64,000 bases of DNA, taken from positions 10,277,315-10,341,314 of the forward strand of contig NC_013595.1 of the NCBI RefSeq assembly GCF_000024865.1. The letters run 5' to 3'. Below, one piece after another: positions 32,368 to 40,639 of the stretch (positions are counted from its first letter, which is position 1; every line of letters begins with the position of its first letter). The stretch is from Streptosporangium roseum DSM 43021. GTDB taxonomy: Bacteria; Actinomycetota; Actinomycetes; Streptosporangiales; Streptosporangiaceae. Position numbers and translations under genes: made by a program. Under the pieces are notes generated by a model. It was not told the DNA's origin. It did no database searches and worked only from the letters and a program-made list of their open reading frames with translations.

Positions 32368-35153
32368 CAGGGACGCTGCCCGGACGGTCTGCCCCTGGGG
32401 TCCGGCGCGACCGCGGCGGGGGCGCCGCCGTTGCTGCCGATGTCGCCGCCGCCGCCGTCGCCGCCGCCGTCGCCGTTCTCGTCCGGGAAGCCGGTGTCGT
32501 CCCCCGTGGAGTCACAGGTGATGTCGCCGGGCAGGCAGCCCTGGTCGTCAGGCGAGGGCTGCTGGTCCCCGAGGTCTTCGGGGATGCCGTCGTCGCCCGG
32601 GTCCTCGGTGCCGAACGGGTCCGGCGTGGGCGACGGGGTCGGCGTCGGGGTGGGCTTGGGGACGATGTTGTTGTCCGTGCCGACGTTGGCGCGCGGCGGG
32701 AAGGGGATGACCTCCTTGCCCTTCATCGCCTCCGCCATGAAGGCGTGCCACACCCGGGTGGGATACGTGGCGCCCTGGATCTCGGCGCCCAGCGACTCCT
32801 CGGCGTTCGTCTTCTTGTCCTGCCGGTACATGCCGACGGCGGTGGACAGCTGCGGGGTGAACCCGACGAACCACGCTTCCTTGTTCTCGTCGTTGGTGCC
32901 GGTCTTGCCCGCCACCGGCCGGTCGTAGAGGGCCGCGGCCCTGCCGGTGCCCCGGGGGTCCTTGACGACCTGCTCCAGGGCGACGATTGCGTCGGCCGCG
33001 CTGTCGGGGCTGATGACCTGGGTGTGCTGGGTGCTCTCCGGGAGGACCACCGTCTTGTCGCGGTCGACGACCTTGATCACGACGTGGTTCTCGAAGTGCT
33101 TGCCCTCGTTGGCGAAGATCGAGTAACCGCCGGCCTGCTGGACCGGGGTGACCGGGCCGGAGCCGATGGTGAGGGCGAAGGCGTGGTCCTTCACGGTCTT
33201 CTGGAGGTTGTCCTCGCCGATGCCCGCCCCGGCCGCGATCTTGACGACCTCCTCCAGGCCGACCTCCATGCCCATCTGCACGAACGCCGTGTTGACGGAC
33301 TCGGCGGTGGCCCTGATGGTGTTGACCGAGCCGCCGGGGATGTCGTGGGAGTTCTTGATGTCGTTGGTGCCCGGCGCCTTGATAGGGCCCTTGCCCAGCA
33401 GGTAGCTGTTGAGGCTGTTGCCGGCCTCCAGCCAGGCGGCCAGCACGTAGGGCTTGAACGCCGACGCCGCCTGCTTCTCGGACATGAACGCGTCGTTCCA
33501 CTCGCGCTTGAGGAAGTTGGGCCCCCCGTAGAAGGCGACGACCCGCCCGTTGCGGGGATCCACGGCCGCGAGGCCGGTGTGGATCTCGGAGGAGAGGCCG
33601 GAGGTGTTCTCCTGGACCGCCTTCTTGGCCGCCAGCATCAGGCGCTTGTCGAACGTGGAGTAGATCTTGTAGCCGCCCCGCTCGACGTCCTCCTGGCTGA
33701 TGCCCTTGCGCTTGAGCTCCCGGAGCACCTCGGTGATCATGTATCCCTTGATGCCCGCGTAGTAGTCCTTGTTGCGGACGGCGATCCGCTTGGGGGCCGT
33801 GGGGGACTTGGCGGGCAGCGAGCCGTACTTGGCCGGGTCGATCTGGGCCATGCCCTTGATCACGTAGTCGTAGCGCTCCTGGGTGGAGGCCAGGTTCTTG
33901 GCGTTCTCGGCGCGGTCGAACGCGTCGGGGTTCTGGATGCGGCCGGCGAGGTAGGCCGCCATCTCCGGGGTCAGCTTGTCGACGTCCTTGTTGAAGAACG
34001 CCTGCGCCGCGGCCTGGATGCCGTGGGCGCCCCGTCCGAAGTAGATGGTGTTGAGATACTGGGTCAGGATCTCCTCTTTGCTGATCTCCTTGTCCAGCTT
34101 GATCGCGACGAAGATCTCCTTGACCTTCCGCTGGATCGACCGCTCCTGGCTGAGGCCGTCGTAGTAGTTACGGGCCATCTGCTGGGTGATGGTCGAGGCG
34201 CCCTGGACCTGCTCGCCGCTCACGGTGCTCCACAGCGACCTGGCCATGCCCTTGAAGTCGATGCCGTTGTCCTCGCGGAAGCTGCGGTTCTCCGCGGCGA
34301 TCACCGCGTCCTGGACGTGCCGCGGGATCTTGTCGATCGTCACCAGCGTCCGTTTGACGCCGAGGCGGGCGAGCGGGGTCTTGTCGCTGTAGTAGATGAC
34401 GCTGCCCTGGTCGTCCACGCTGTCCTGCTTGTCCGTGGCCGAGGGGACGGGCGTGTTGGCGTAGCCGACCGCGATCATGCCGAAGACACCCGCGGTGACG
34501 ACCGTGAAGCTCGCCAGCACGATCTTCCAGCTGGGGACGAAACGCTTCCATCCCCGGCTGTCGGGCTCGTCGTCGCCGTCGCCGTCGCCGGGACCGCGGC
34601 CGCCCGGTCCGCGTCCGCCGCGTCCGCCGGGACCGCCGGGACCGCCGGGACCGCCGGAGACCACGGTGTCCTCCGCCGCGACGGCGCGCCCGGCCCGGCC
34701 GCGCCTGCTCCGCCCGCCGGGACCGGAGCCCGGGGAGCGCTCGCTCCTCGCCTGGGCGGCGAGCATGGCCTGGGTGTCCTCGAAGGCGGCCTCGGGACGG
34801 CGGCCGGGGGCCGGGTCGGGGTCGCGCCTGCGCATTCCGCCCTCCCCGGGACCGTACCCGGCGCCCTGCGGCGCCCGGCCGGTCTCCCGGGGGTCACGCC
34901 CGGCGCCCTGCGGCGCCCGTCCGAAGTCCCGAGGGTCCGGTCCTACGCCCTGCGACCGTCCCTGCGCCTGGGGCGTATTCCAGGCCGCGTCACCGGTTTG
35001 GGAGGGCTGGGACGGGGGAACTGCACGGGGAGCGGCGCCTGGGCTTGAGCGACGGCGCCGTCCCTGGGGAGCCGACGCGTCCGGGCGCTGCTGGCGTCCG
35101 TCCGGCTCCGGGTCATGGCTGTGGCTGTTACTCACGCGTCCTCGTTCGGTCAT
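32367..35153 (-). CDS. Class A penicillin-binding protein (transglycosylase/transpeptidase, PonA-like)
   Basis: 928 aa. A long Pro/Gly-rich cytoplasmic tail (1-205), one membrane helix (~208-232), GT51 transglycosylase (~270-450; EDNGIDFKGMARSLWSTVSG, QGASTITQQMARNYY, YLNTIYFGRGAHGIQAAA) and transpeptidase (~520-810) with the SxxK serine in ASAFKPYV, SxN in AESVNTAF and KTGTNDENKEAWFVG. A Pro-rich then Asp/Gly-rich tail follows (~845-928). It polymerises and cross-links peptidoglycan. The start is ATG 35153 or GTG 35135. Co-translated with the GT87 gene. Confidence 0.95.
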   Translation of the reverse strand: MTERGRVSNSHSHDPEPDGRQQRPDASAPQGRRRRSSPGAAPRAVPPSQPSQTGDAAWNTPQAQGRSQGVGPDPRDFGRAPQGAGRDPRETGRAPQGAGYGPGEGGMRRRDPDPAPGRRPEAAFEDTQAMLAAQARSERSPGSGPGGRSRRGRAGRAVAAEDTVVSGGPGGPGGPGGRGGRGPGGRGPGDGDGDDEPDSRGWKRFVPSWKIVLASFTVVTAGVFGMIAVGYANTPVPSATDKQDSVDDQGSVIYYSDKTPLARLGVKRTLVTIDKIPRHVQDAVIAAENRSFREDNGIDFKGMARSLWSTVSGEQVQGASTITQQMARNYYDGLSQERSIQRKVKEIFVAIKLDKEISKEEILTQYLNTIYFGRGAHGIQAAAQAFFNKDVDKLTPEMAAYLAGRIQNPDAFDRAENAKNLASTQERYDYVIKGMAQIDPAKYGSLPAKSPTAPKRIAVRNKDYYAGIKGYMITEVLRELKRKGISQEDVERGGYKIYSTFDKRLMLAAKKAVQENTSGLSSEIHTGLAAVDPRNGRVVAFYGGPNFLKREWNDAFMSEKQAASAFKPYVLAAWLEAGNSLNSYLLGKGPIKAPGTNDIKNSHDIPGGSVNTIRATAESVNTAFVQMGMEVGLEEVVKIAAGAGIGEDNLQKTVKDHAFALTIGSGPVTPVQQAGGYSIFANEGKHFENHVVIKVVDRDKTVVLPESTQHTQVISPDSAADAIVALEQVVKDPRGTGRAAALYDRPVAGKTGTNDENKEAWFVGFTPQLSTAVGMYRQDKKTNAEESLGAEIQGATYPTRVWHAFMAEAMKGKEVIPFPPRANVGTDNNIVPKPTPTPTPSPTPDPFGTEDPGDDGIPEDLGDQQPSPDDQGCLPGDITCDSTGDDTGFPDENGDGGGDGGGGDIGSNGGAPAAVAPDPRGRPSGQRP

Positions 35154-35531
35154 CGGGGTCTACGGCGGCGTGCTGGCGGGGAGATTACCTCCAGATCACG
35201 GAAGATCTCGTCGCCTTGGCTGACTGGTAGCCGACTTCTTCGGGTGGATCTCCAATCCCGGGGACGGACGAGACCGGCGGGTGGTTCCGAGAACAACCTT
35301 GGCAGACCTCTCCCGCCTGAGCGCGGGATTCCCCGTATCGGAAGGCGGTCCCGAGCGTGCGGGGGCCACGGCCCACTACCGTCCGCTGCGACCACATAGG
35401 CGTCACACTACGGCTTTTTACTGTTTGCGCCCAACCTCTTGGGAAAGTCGTTAATTGCAGAGATATGTTGGTTCGACGTATCCTCAAGATGTATCGGCTC
35501 GATACATCGACGCGAGAGGTGGTGGTTTCCA
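35154..35531. other. Divergent promoter region between the PBP and PadR genes
   Basis: 378 bases without a gene. The left part holds the PBP promoter; a short stem TCCCGC/GCGGGA lies near 35312-35330; the right end (35400-35530) is AT-rich and carries the PadR operator. Nothing else was recognised. Confidence 0.5.
35488..35508. promoter_or_regulatory. PadR operator: GATGTATCG-N3-CGATACATC
   Basis: A perfect 9-base inverted repeat around GCT, 23 bases before the PadR gene GTG. ATGTAT/ATACAT palindromes are the classic PadR-family target, and the site overlaps the likely promoter. A related half-site, GACGTATCC, lies just upstream at 35475-35483. Confidence 0.7.
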
Positions 35532-36206
35532 GTGGCCAGTGGACGGGGCGGCGTACTGGAGCTCGCCGTGCTCGGGTCGCTGCACGAGACCCCGTTACAC
35601 GGCTATGAGCTGCGCAAACGGCTCAACGCTCTCCTCGGCATGTTCCGAGCGTTCTCCTACGGTTCGCTCTACCCCTGCCTCCGCCAGCTGCTGACCGACG
35701 GGCTCATCGTGGAGGACAGCGCGTCCGACACGGCCTCTGCCCCCGCCGAGAGCCCCATAACGCTCACCGGCCGCCGGTCGAAGATCGTCTACAAGCTGAC
35801 CGCGGAGGGTAAGGAGCGGCTCCAGGAGTTGCTCACCCAGGCCGGCCCGTCCGCCTGGGAGGACGAGAGCTTCGGAGTCCATTTCGCCTTCTTCAGGCAC
35901 ACCGAGGCCGAGGTGCGCCTGCGCATCCTCGAAGGACGCCGGAGCCGGCTGGAAGAACGCCTCGACGGCGTCCGGACGGCCCTCGCCCGCACACGGGAAC
36001 GGCTCGACAGCTACACCCTCGAGCTGCAGCGTCACGGTCTGGAGTCGGTCGAACGCGAAGTGCGCTGGTTGAATGAGCTGATCGCCACCGAGCGACGGAG
36101 CTCCTCAGCCGACGAAGAGCGGCAGTCCACGCAAGAAGGAACATCCCGGGCGCCCGCGCCCGGAGCAGATAACACGGGACGGCATGCCGTCCCGGAAGAC
36201 AAATGA
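35532..36206 (+). CDS. PadR-family transcriptional regulator
   Basis: 224 aa. N-terminal winged helix (LELAVLGSLHETPLHGYELR, FRAFSYGSLYPCLRQLLTDG, YKLTAEGKERLQELL), then the C-terminal PadR coiled-coil dimer region (~110-190) and a polar tail. The GTG at 35532 starts the conserved part (VASGRGGVLELAV); upstream in-frame codons run through the operator and are not credible. It is 27 bases before ino1 on the same strand, the same pairing as the mycobacterial PadR-ino1 neighbours, so it probably controls inositol synthesis. Confidence 0.93.
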   Translation: MASGRGGVLELAVLGSLHETPLHGYELRKRLNALLGMFRAFSYGSLYPCLRQLLTDGLIVEDSASDTASAPAESPITLTGRRSKIVYKLTAEGKERLQELLTQAGPSAWEDESFGVHFAFFRHTEAEVRLRILEGRRSRLEERLDGVRTALARTRERLDSYTLELQRHGLESVEREVRWLNELIATERRSSSADEERQSTQEGTSRAPAPGADNTGRHAVPEDK

Positions 36207-36233
36207 CCACTCAGAACAAGGGGAGCGAGTGCC

Positions 36234-37313
36234 ATGGGTTCGGTGCGCGTAGCCATTGTCGGTGTAGGCAACTGTGCCACGTCGCTCGTGCAGGGCGTGC
36301 ACTACTACAGGGACGCCGACCCCGGCGCCCGGGTGCCGGGCCTGATGCACGTCAAGTTCGGCGAGTACCACGTCGGTGACGTCGAGTTCGTCGCGGCTTT
36401 CGACGTCGACGCGAAGAAGGTCGGGCGTGACCTGTCCGAGGCGATCGTGGCCTCGGAGAACAACACCATCAAGATCTGTGACGTGCCGCCGCTGGGCGTG
36501 ACCGTGCAGCGTGGCCACACCTTCGACGGCCTCGGCGAGTTCTACCGGGACATGATCGAGGAGTCGGACGAGGCCCCGGTCGACGTCGTGCAGGTCCTCA
36601 AGGACAGCAAGGTCGACGTCCTGGTCTCGTATCTGCCCGTCGGGTCGGAGGAAGCCGACCGCTTCTACGCCCAGTGCGCCCTCGACGCCAAGGTCGCGTT
36701 CGTCAACGCGCTGCCGGTGTTCATCGCCTCCGACCCGGTGTGGGCCCAGAAGTTCACCGACGCCGGCGTCCCGATCATCGGCGACGACATCAAGTCCCAG
36801 GTCGGCGCGACCATCACGCACCGCGTGATGGCCAAGCTGTTCGAGGACCGCGGGGTCGAGCTGCTCCGCACCTACCAGCTGAACTTCGGCGGCAACATGG
36901 ACTTCATGAACATGCTGGAGCGCAAGCGCCTGCAGTCCAAGAAGATCTCCAAGACCCAGTCCGTCACCTCCCAGATCCCGCACGAGATGGGCAAGGCCGA
37001 CGTGCACATCGGCCCGTCGGACCACGTGCCGTGGCTCGACGACCGCAAGTGGGCCTACGTCCGCCTGGAGGGCAGGTCCTTCGGCGACACCCCGCTGAAC
37101 CTGGAGTACAAGCTGGAGGTCTGGGACTCCCCCAACTCCGCCGGCATCATCATCGACGCGGTCCGCGCCGCGAAGATCGCCCTCGACCGGGGCATCGCCG
37201 GGCCGATCCTGTCGGCCTCCTCCTACTTCATGAAGTCCCCGCCGGAGCAGTACTCCGACGACGAGGCCCGTGAGTACGTGGAGAAGTACATCCGCGGCGA
37301 GGTCGAGCGCTGA
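36234..37313 (+). CDS. ino1: Inositol-3-phosphate synthase
   Basis: 359 aa, the short actinobacterial form. Converts glucose 6-phosphate to inositol 3-phosphate with bound NAD; supplies phosphatidylinositol, mannosyl-phosphoinositides and mycothiol. NAD motif VAIVGVGNCATSLVQG near the start, then KVAFVNALPVFIASDPVWAQ, PIIGDDIKSQVGATITHRVM (catalytic lysine region) and YQLNFGGNMDFMNMLE. A GGGGAG ribosome site precedes the ATG. Downstream of a PadR regulator, ending at a strong terminator. Confidence 0.96.
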   Translation: MGSVRVAIVGVGNCATSLVQGVHYYRDADPGARVPGLMHVKFGEYHVGDVEFVAAFDVDAKKVGRDLSEAIVASENNTIKICDVPPLGVTVQRGHTFDGLGEFYRDMIEESDEAPVDVVQVLKDSKVDVLVSYLPVGSEEADRFYAQCALDAKVAFVNALPVFIASDPVWAQKFTDAGVPIIGDDIKSQVGATITHRVMAKLFEDRGVELLRTYQLNFGGNMDFMNMLERKRLQSKKISKTQSVTSQIPHEMGKADVHIGPSDHVPWLDDRKWAYVRLEGRSFGDTPLNLEYKLEVWDSPNSAGIIIDAVRAAKIALDRGIAGPILSASSYFMKSPPEQYSDDEAREYVEKYIRGEVER

Positions 37314-37324
37314 GCGCCCGACTG

Positions 37325-37360
37325 TGAGGAGCCCCCCGCCCACCGGGCGGGGGGCTCTCC
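37325..37360. terminator. Terminator between ino1 and idi
   Basis: GAGCCCCCCGCCC and GGCGGGGGGCTC form a strong GC hairpin with a 4-base loop shortly after the ino1 stop, between convergent genes. Confidence 0.8.
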
Positions 37361-37436
37361 GCGTTCGAGGGCCCGTGGTCGAGGGCCCGCGTTCAAGGGC
37401 CTGTTCCCGGACGATCCGTGGTCGGACGATCCGTGG

Positions 37437-38018
37437 TCAGCGGGCGGCGGCGGGGAGCTCGGCGGGGTCGGCGACCGGCCAGCCGAGGGGGTCGGCTCCG
37501 AGCTCGACCAGCTGGGGGAGCTGCTCGCGGCACCACGGGGAGACGGCCAGGCGATGGGCGAGCACCCCGTCGACGAACTCCTTCCACGGCATCCAGCGCA
37601 CGTCGTCGACCTCGTCGGGGTTGGGCGCGGCGTCGGACCCGACGACCACCCGGTAGACCGGGCAGAGCTCGTGCTCGACGATCCCGCTGTCCATGACCGC
37701 TCGGTAGGAGAAGCGCGGCAGCAGCAGGTCGACGCCGCCGGCGCTCAGCCCCAGCTCGTGGGAGAGCCGGCGGGTCACCGCCTCCGCCATCGGCTCGCCG
37801 GGCAGCGGGTGGCCGCAGCAGCTGTTGGTCCACACGCCGGGCCAGGTGATCTTGTGCGATGCCCTGCGGGTGAGGAGCACCCGGCCCTGCCCGTCGAACA
37901 CGTAGCTGGAGAAGGCGAGATGGAGGGGGGTTTCCGGACCGTGCACCACGGCCTTGGGGGCCGTGCCGATCGCGTTTCCCTCGGCGTCGACGAGCACGAC
38001 GTGTTCTTGAGGCGTCAC
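37437..38018 (-). CDS. idi: Isopentenyl-diphosphate delta-isomerase, type I (Nudix)
   Basis: 193 aa. Interconverts IPP and DMAPP for isoprenoid and polyprenol synthesis. Catalytic Cys in TNSCCGHPLPGEP, Nudix box GEPMAEAVTRRLSHELGL, catalytic Glu in VEHELCPVY, and the C-terminal tryptophan in VSPWCREQL. GTG start at 38018. It stands alone; it is convergent with ino1. Confidence 0.96.
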   Translation of the reverse strand: MTPQEHVVLVDAEGNAIGTAPKAVVHGPETPLHLAFSSYVFDGQGRVLLTRRASHKITWPGVWTNSCCGHPLPGEPMAEAVTRRLSHELGLSAGGVDLLLPRFSYRAVMDSGIVEHELCPVYRVVVGSDAAPNPDEVDDVRWMPWKEFVDGVLAHRLAVSPWCREQLPQLVELGADPLGWPVADPAELPAAAR

Positions 38019-38145
38019 CCGACCGAGAGTACGTGACCATGTCGGCCCGTCATGCCTGATCAGCGTTAGATCATGAAAGGTGTGGAAGTGTCCCCCCCAC
38101 GTATCTCAGGGATGTTCCCGATGTCTCCGCAGGGGCGGTCGAGCG

Positions 38146-38160
38146 TAGGCTGAGCCCGTG
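38146..38160 (+). promoter_or_regulatory. -10 element TAGGCT and leaderless start of the MFS gene
   Basis: TAGGCT at 38146-38151 lies 6 bases before the GTG at 38158. The same hexamer and spacing occur at 55306-55320. Confidence 0.45.
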
Positions 38161-39456
38161 TCATTCGTATCCGATCTACGCGTTGTCCTGGATGGTCGGG
38201 ACTTCCGGCGGCTGTTCAGCACCCGCCTGGTCTCACAGTTCTCCGACGGGATCTTCCAGTTCGCCGTAGCCGGATTCGCCTTCTTCAGCCCGGAGAAGAG
38301 CACCAGCGCCGTCCAGATCGCCGCCGGCCTGGCGGTGCTGCTGCTGCCGTACTCGATCCTGGGCCCCTTCGTGGGAGTGTTCATCGACCGCTGGTCCCGG
38401 CGGCAGATCCTGGTGATCGCGCCGCTGGTCCGCGGGGCGCTGCTGCTGGTGGCCGCCGCCCTCGTCGCCACCGGCGCCCCCGACGCGCTCTTCTACACCG
38501 CCGCGCTCGCCGTCCTCGGGGTCAACCGCTTCTTCCTCGCCGCGCTGGGCGCCTCGCTCCCGCACGTCGTCCCGGCCGACCGGCTGATGGTGGCCAACGC
38601 GGTCACCCCCACCTCCGGCACCGTGCTGACCTTCGTGGGCGTGGGCGCGGGCTACCTGCTGCGGATGGTCTTCGGCTCGGACCACCGGGGCACGGCGGTG
38701 CTGCTGGTCGCCTCCGGCCTCGTCTTCGGCCTCAGCGCGCTGATCGCCAGGACCATGGGCAGGAAGCTGCTCGGCCCGGCCTACGACCCGGACCGGCCGC
38801 AGGCCCGCGCCGCCGTGCGCCACGTGCTGAGCGGCCTGGCCGACGGCGCCCGGCACCTCGTCCACCACCGGGCCGCCGCCGCCGCGATGGGGGCGATGGC
38901 CACCCACCGGTTCGTGTACGGCATGTGCACGGCGATGCTGGTGCTGTTGTCGCGCTACTACTTCGCCGACAGCGCCGAGGACGCGCTGAACGCGGTCTCC
39001 ATCGTGGTCGCCACCTCGGGGGTCGGCTACGCCCTGGCCATCCTGGTCACGCCGTGGGCCACCGAGCGCTTCGGCATCGAGCGGTGGGTGCAGGGCATGC
39101 TCGCCGGCGCCGGGGTGCTGACGTTCGCGCTCTGCGCGCCGTTCCAGCAGTGGGGCTTCGCGGCCGGCGGCTTCGTGCTCGGCATCGCCGGGCAGAGCAT
39201 CAAGATCTGTGCGGACACCAGCGTCCAGCGGGACGTCGAGGACGCCTACCTCGGCCGGGCCTTCTCGATCTACGACATGCTCTTCAACGGCACCTACGTG
39301 CTGGCCGCTACCCTGGCCGCGGCGCTGCTGCCGGCCGACGGCCGGTCGATGGCGGTGCTGGTCCTCATCACCGCCGGCTACCTGGGCGGCGCGCTGCTCT
39401 ACCGGGTGCTCACGCCGGCCCGAGCGCCCGAGCCGCTGCCGTCATCGCCGTCGTGA
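38158..39456 (+). CDS. Major facilitator superfamily transporter
   Basis: 432 aa with about twelve membrane helices. The loop between helices 2 and 3 reads GPFVGVFIDRWSRRQILVIA, the MFS motif A region (G-x-x-x-D-R-x-x-R). The N-terminus LDGRDFRRLFSTRLVSQFSD is typical of MFS_3-like exporters. Substrate unknown. The GTG start is probably leaderless. Its 3' end overlaps the 3' end of the convergent bioA gene by 47 bases. Confidence 0.88.
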   Translation: MSFVSDLRVVLDGRDFRRLFSTRLVSQFSDGIFQFAVAGFAFFSPEKSTSAVQIAAGLAVLLLPYSILGPFVGVFIDRWSRRQILVIAPLVRGALLLVAAALVATGAPDALFYTAALAVLGVNRFFLAALGASLPHVVPADRLMVANAVTPTSGTVLTFVGVGAGYLLRMVFGSDHRGTAVLLVASGLVFGLSALIARTMGRKLLGPAYDPDRPQARAAVRHVLSGLADGARHLVHHRAAAAAMGAMATHRFVYGMCTAMLVLLSRYYFADSAEDALNAVSIVVATSGVGYALAILVTPWATERFGIERWVQGMLAGAGVLTFALCAPFQQWGFAAGGFVLGIAGQSIKICADTSVQRDVEDAYLGRAFSIYDMLFNGTYVLAATLAAALLPADGRSMAVLVLITAGYLGGALLYRVLTPARAPEPLPSSPS

Positions 39457-40639
39457 TCCTCTCCAGGTCGTCGCCGACCGAGTAGGGCGGCATCGTGTAG
39501 ATCAGCCGGTTGAACGGGCGCAGCCAGACCCCGTGCCGCATGACGACGTCCTGGACCGCCGCGACGTCGACGGGCTCGTGGGTCTCGATGACCCCGATCG
39601 CGCCGAGCACCCGCACGTCCTTCACGCCGGGGGCGTCCGCGGCCTCCGCCAGGCCCCGCACGAGCCCGGCCTCGATCCGCCCGACCTCCTCGCGCCACGG
39701 GCGCTCCCGCAGCAGCTCCAGGGAGGCGCCCGCGACGGCGGCGGCCAGCGGGTTGCCCATGAAGGTCGGCCCGTGCATCAGCACGCCGACGCCCTCGGCC
39801 ACCCGCTCGGTGCACAGCGTCGCGGCCAGCGACATGTAGCCGCCGGTCAGCGCCTTGCCCAGGCACATGATGTCCGGCCTGACCCCGGCGTGGTCGCAGC
39901 CGAACAGCTCCCCCGTCCGGCCGAACCCGGTGGCGATCTCGTCGGCGATCAGCAGGATGCCGTGCTCGTCGGCCAGCTCGCGGAGCCGGCGCAGGTAGGC
40001 GGGGTGGTAGAAGTGCATGCCGCCCGCCCCCTGGACGACCGGCTCCACGATGATCGCCGCCAGCTCGTGGGCGTGCCCGGCGACCATCTCGTCCAGCCGG
40101 GCCGCGTAGCCCTCGTCGAACTCGGCCGGCGGCCGTCCGGCGAAAACGTGCCCGGCCAGCGCGCCGGAGAACAGGTGGTGCATGCCGTTGACCGGGTCGC
40201 AGACGGCCATCGCCCCGAAGGTGTCGCCGTGGTAGCCGCCCCTGACCGTGAAGAGGCGGCTCTTGCCGGTGAGCTGGAAGGCCATCTTGATCGCGACCTC
40301 GACGGCCACCGAGCCCGAGTCGGCGAGGAACACCTTCGGCAGCCCGGTCATGGTGGCCAGCGTGTGCGCCAGCCGTACGGCGGGCTCGTGGGTGAGCCCG
40401 CCGAACATGACGTGCGCCATGTTCCCGGCCTGGTCCTTCAGGGCCCGGTTGAGCCTGGGGTGGTTGTAGCCGTGGATCGCCGCCCACCAGGACGACATCC
40501 CGTCGACCAGCTCCCGCCCGTCCGCGAGCGTCAGCCGTACCCCCTCGGCCCTGGAGACCACGTGCACGGGCCCCCGCGGCGGCAGGGCCGCGTAGGGGTG
40601 CCAGACGTGCTCGCGGTCCAGGTCCGCGATGTCACTCAG
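39410..40639 (-). CDS. bioA: Adenosylmethionine-8-amino-7-oxononanoate aminotransferase, likely CTG start
   Basis: 409 aa. PLP enzyme of biotin synthesis. DREHVWHPYAALPPRGP at the N-terminus (the WHPY substrate-site block), GMSSWWAAIHGYNHP, GGYHGDTFGAMAVCDP, DEIATGFGRTGELFGCDHAG and the PLP lysine in CLGKALTGGYM. No ATG, GTG or TTG exists in frame between the conserved N-terminus and an unrelated far-upstream ATG (40924, inside cca). The CTG at 40637-40639 would give MSDIADLDREHVWHPY and lies 3 bases from the cca stop (TGA 40634-40632), so translation is probably coupled to cca. The start is inference. Confidence 0.9.
   Translation of the reverse strand: MSDIADLDREHVWHPYAALPPRGPVHVVSRAEGVRLTLADGRELVDGMSSWWAAIHGYNHPRLNRALKDQAGNMAHVMFGGLTHEPAVRLAHTLATMTGLPKVFLADSGSVAVEVAIKMAFQLTGKSRLFTVRGGYHGDTFGAMAVCDPVNGMHHLFSGALAGHVFAGRPPAEFDEGYAARLDEMVAGHAHELAAIIVEPVVQGAGGMHFYHPAYLRRLRELADEHGILLIADEIATGFGRTGELFGCDHAGVRPDIMCLGKALTGGYMSLAATLCTERVAEGVGVLMHGPTFMGNPLAAAVAGASLELLRERPWREEVGRIEAGLVRGLAEAADAPGVKDVRVLGAIGVIETHEPVDVAAVQDVVMRHGVWLRPFNRLIYTMPPYSVGDDLERITTAMTAAARALGPA

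Noticed and set aside
30892..32928. A 678-codon open frame antisense to the GT87 gene and the PBP 3' end
   Set aside because: Runs across two real genes and a terminator, with composition typical of a GC shadow.
32745..35048. A 767-codon open frame antisense to the penicillin-binding protein gene
   Set aside because: High third-position GC keeps the opposite strand open. The sequence is low-complexity with no domain, whereas the other strand encodes a complete PBP.
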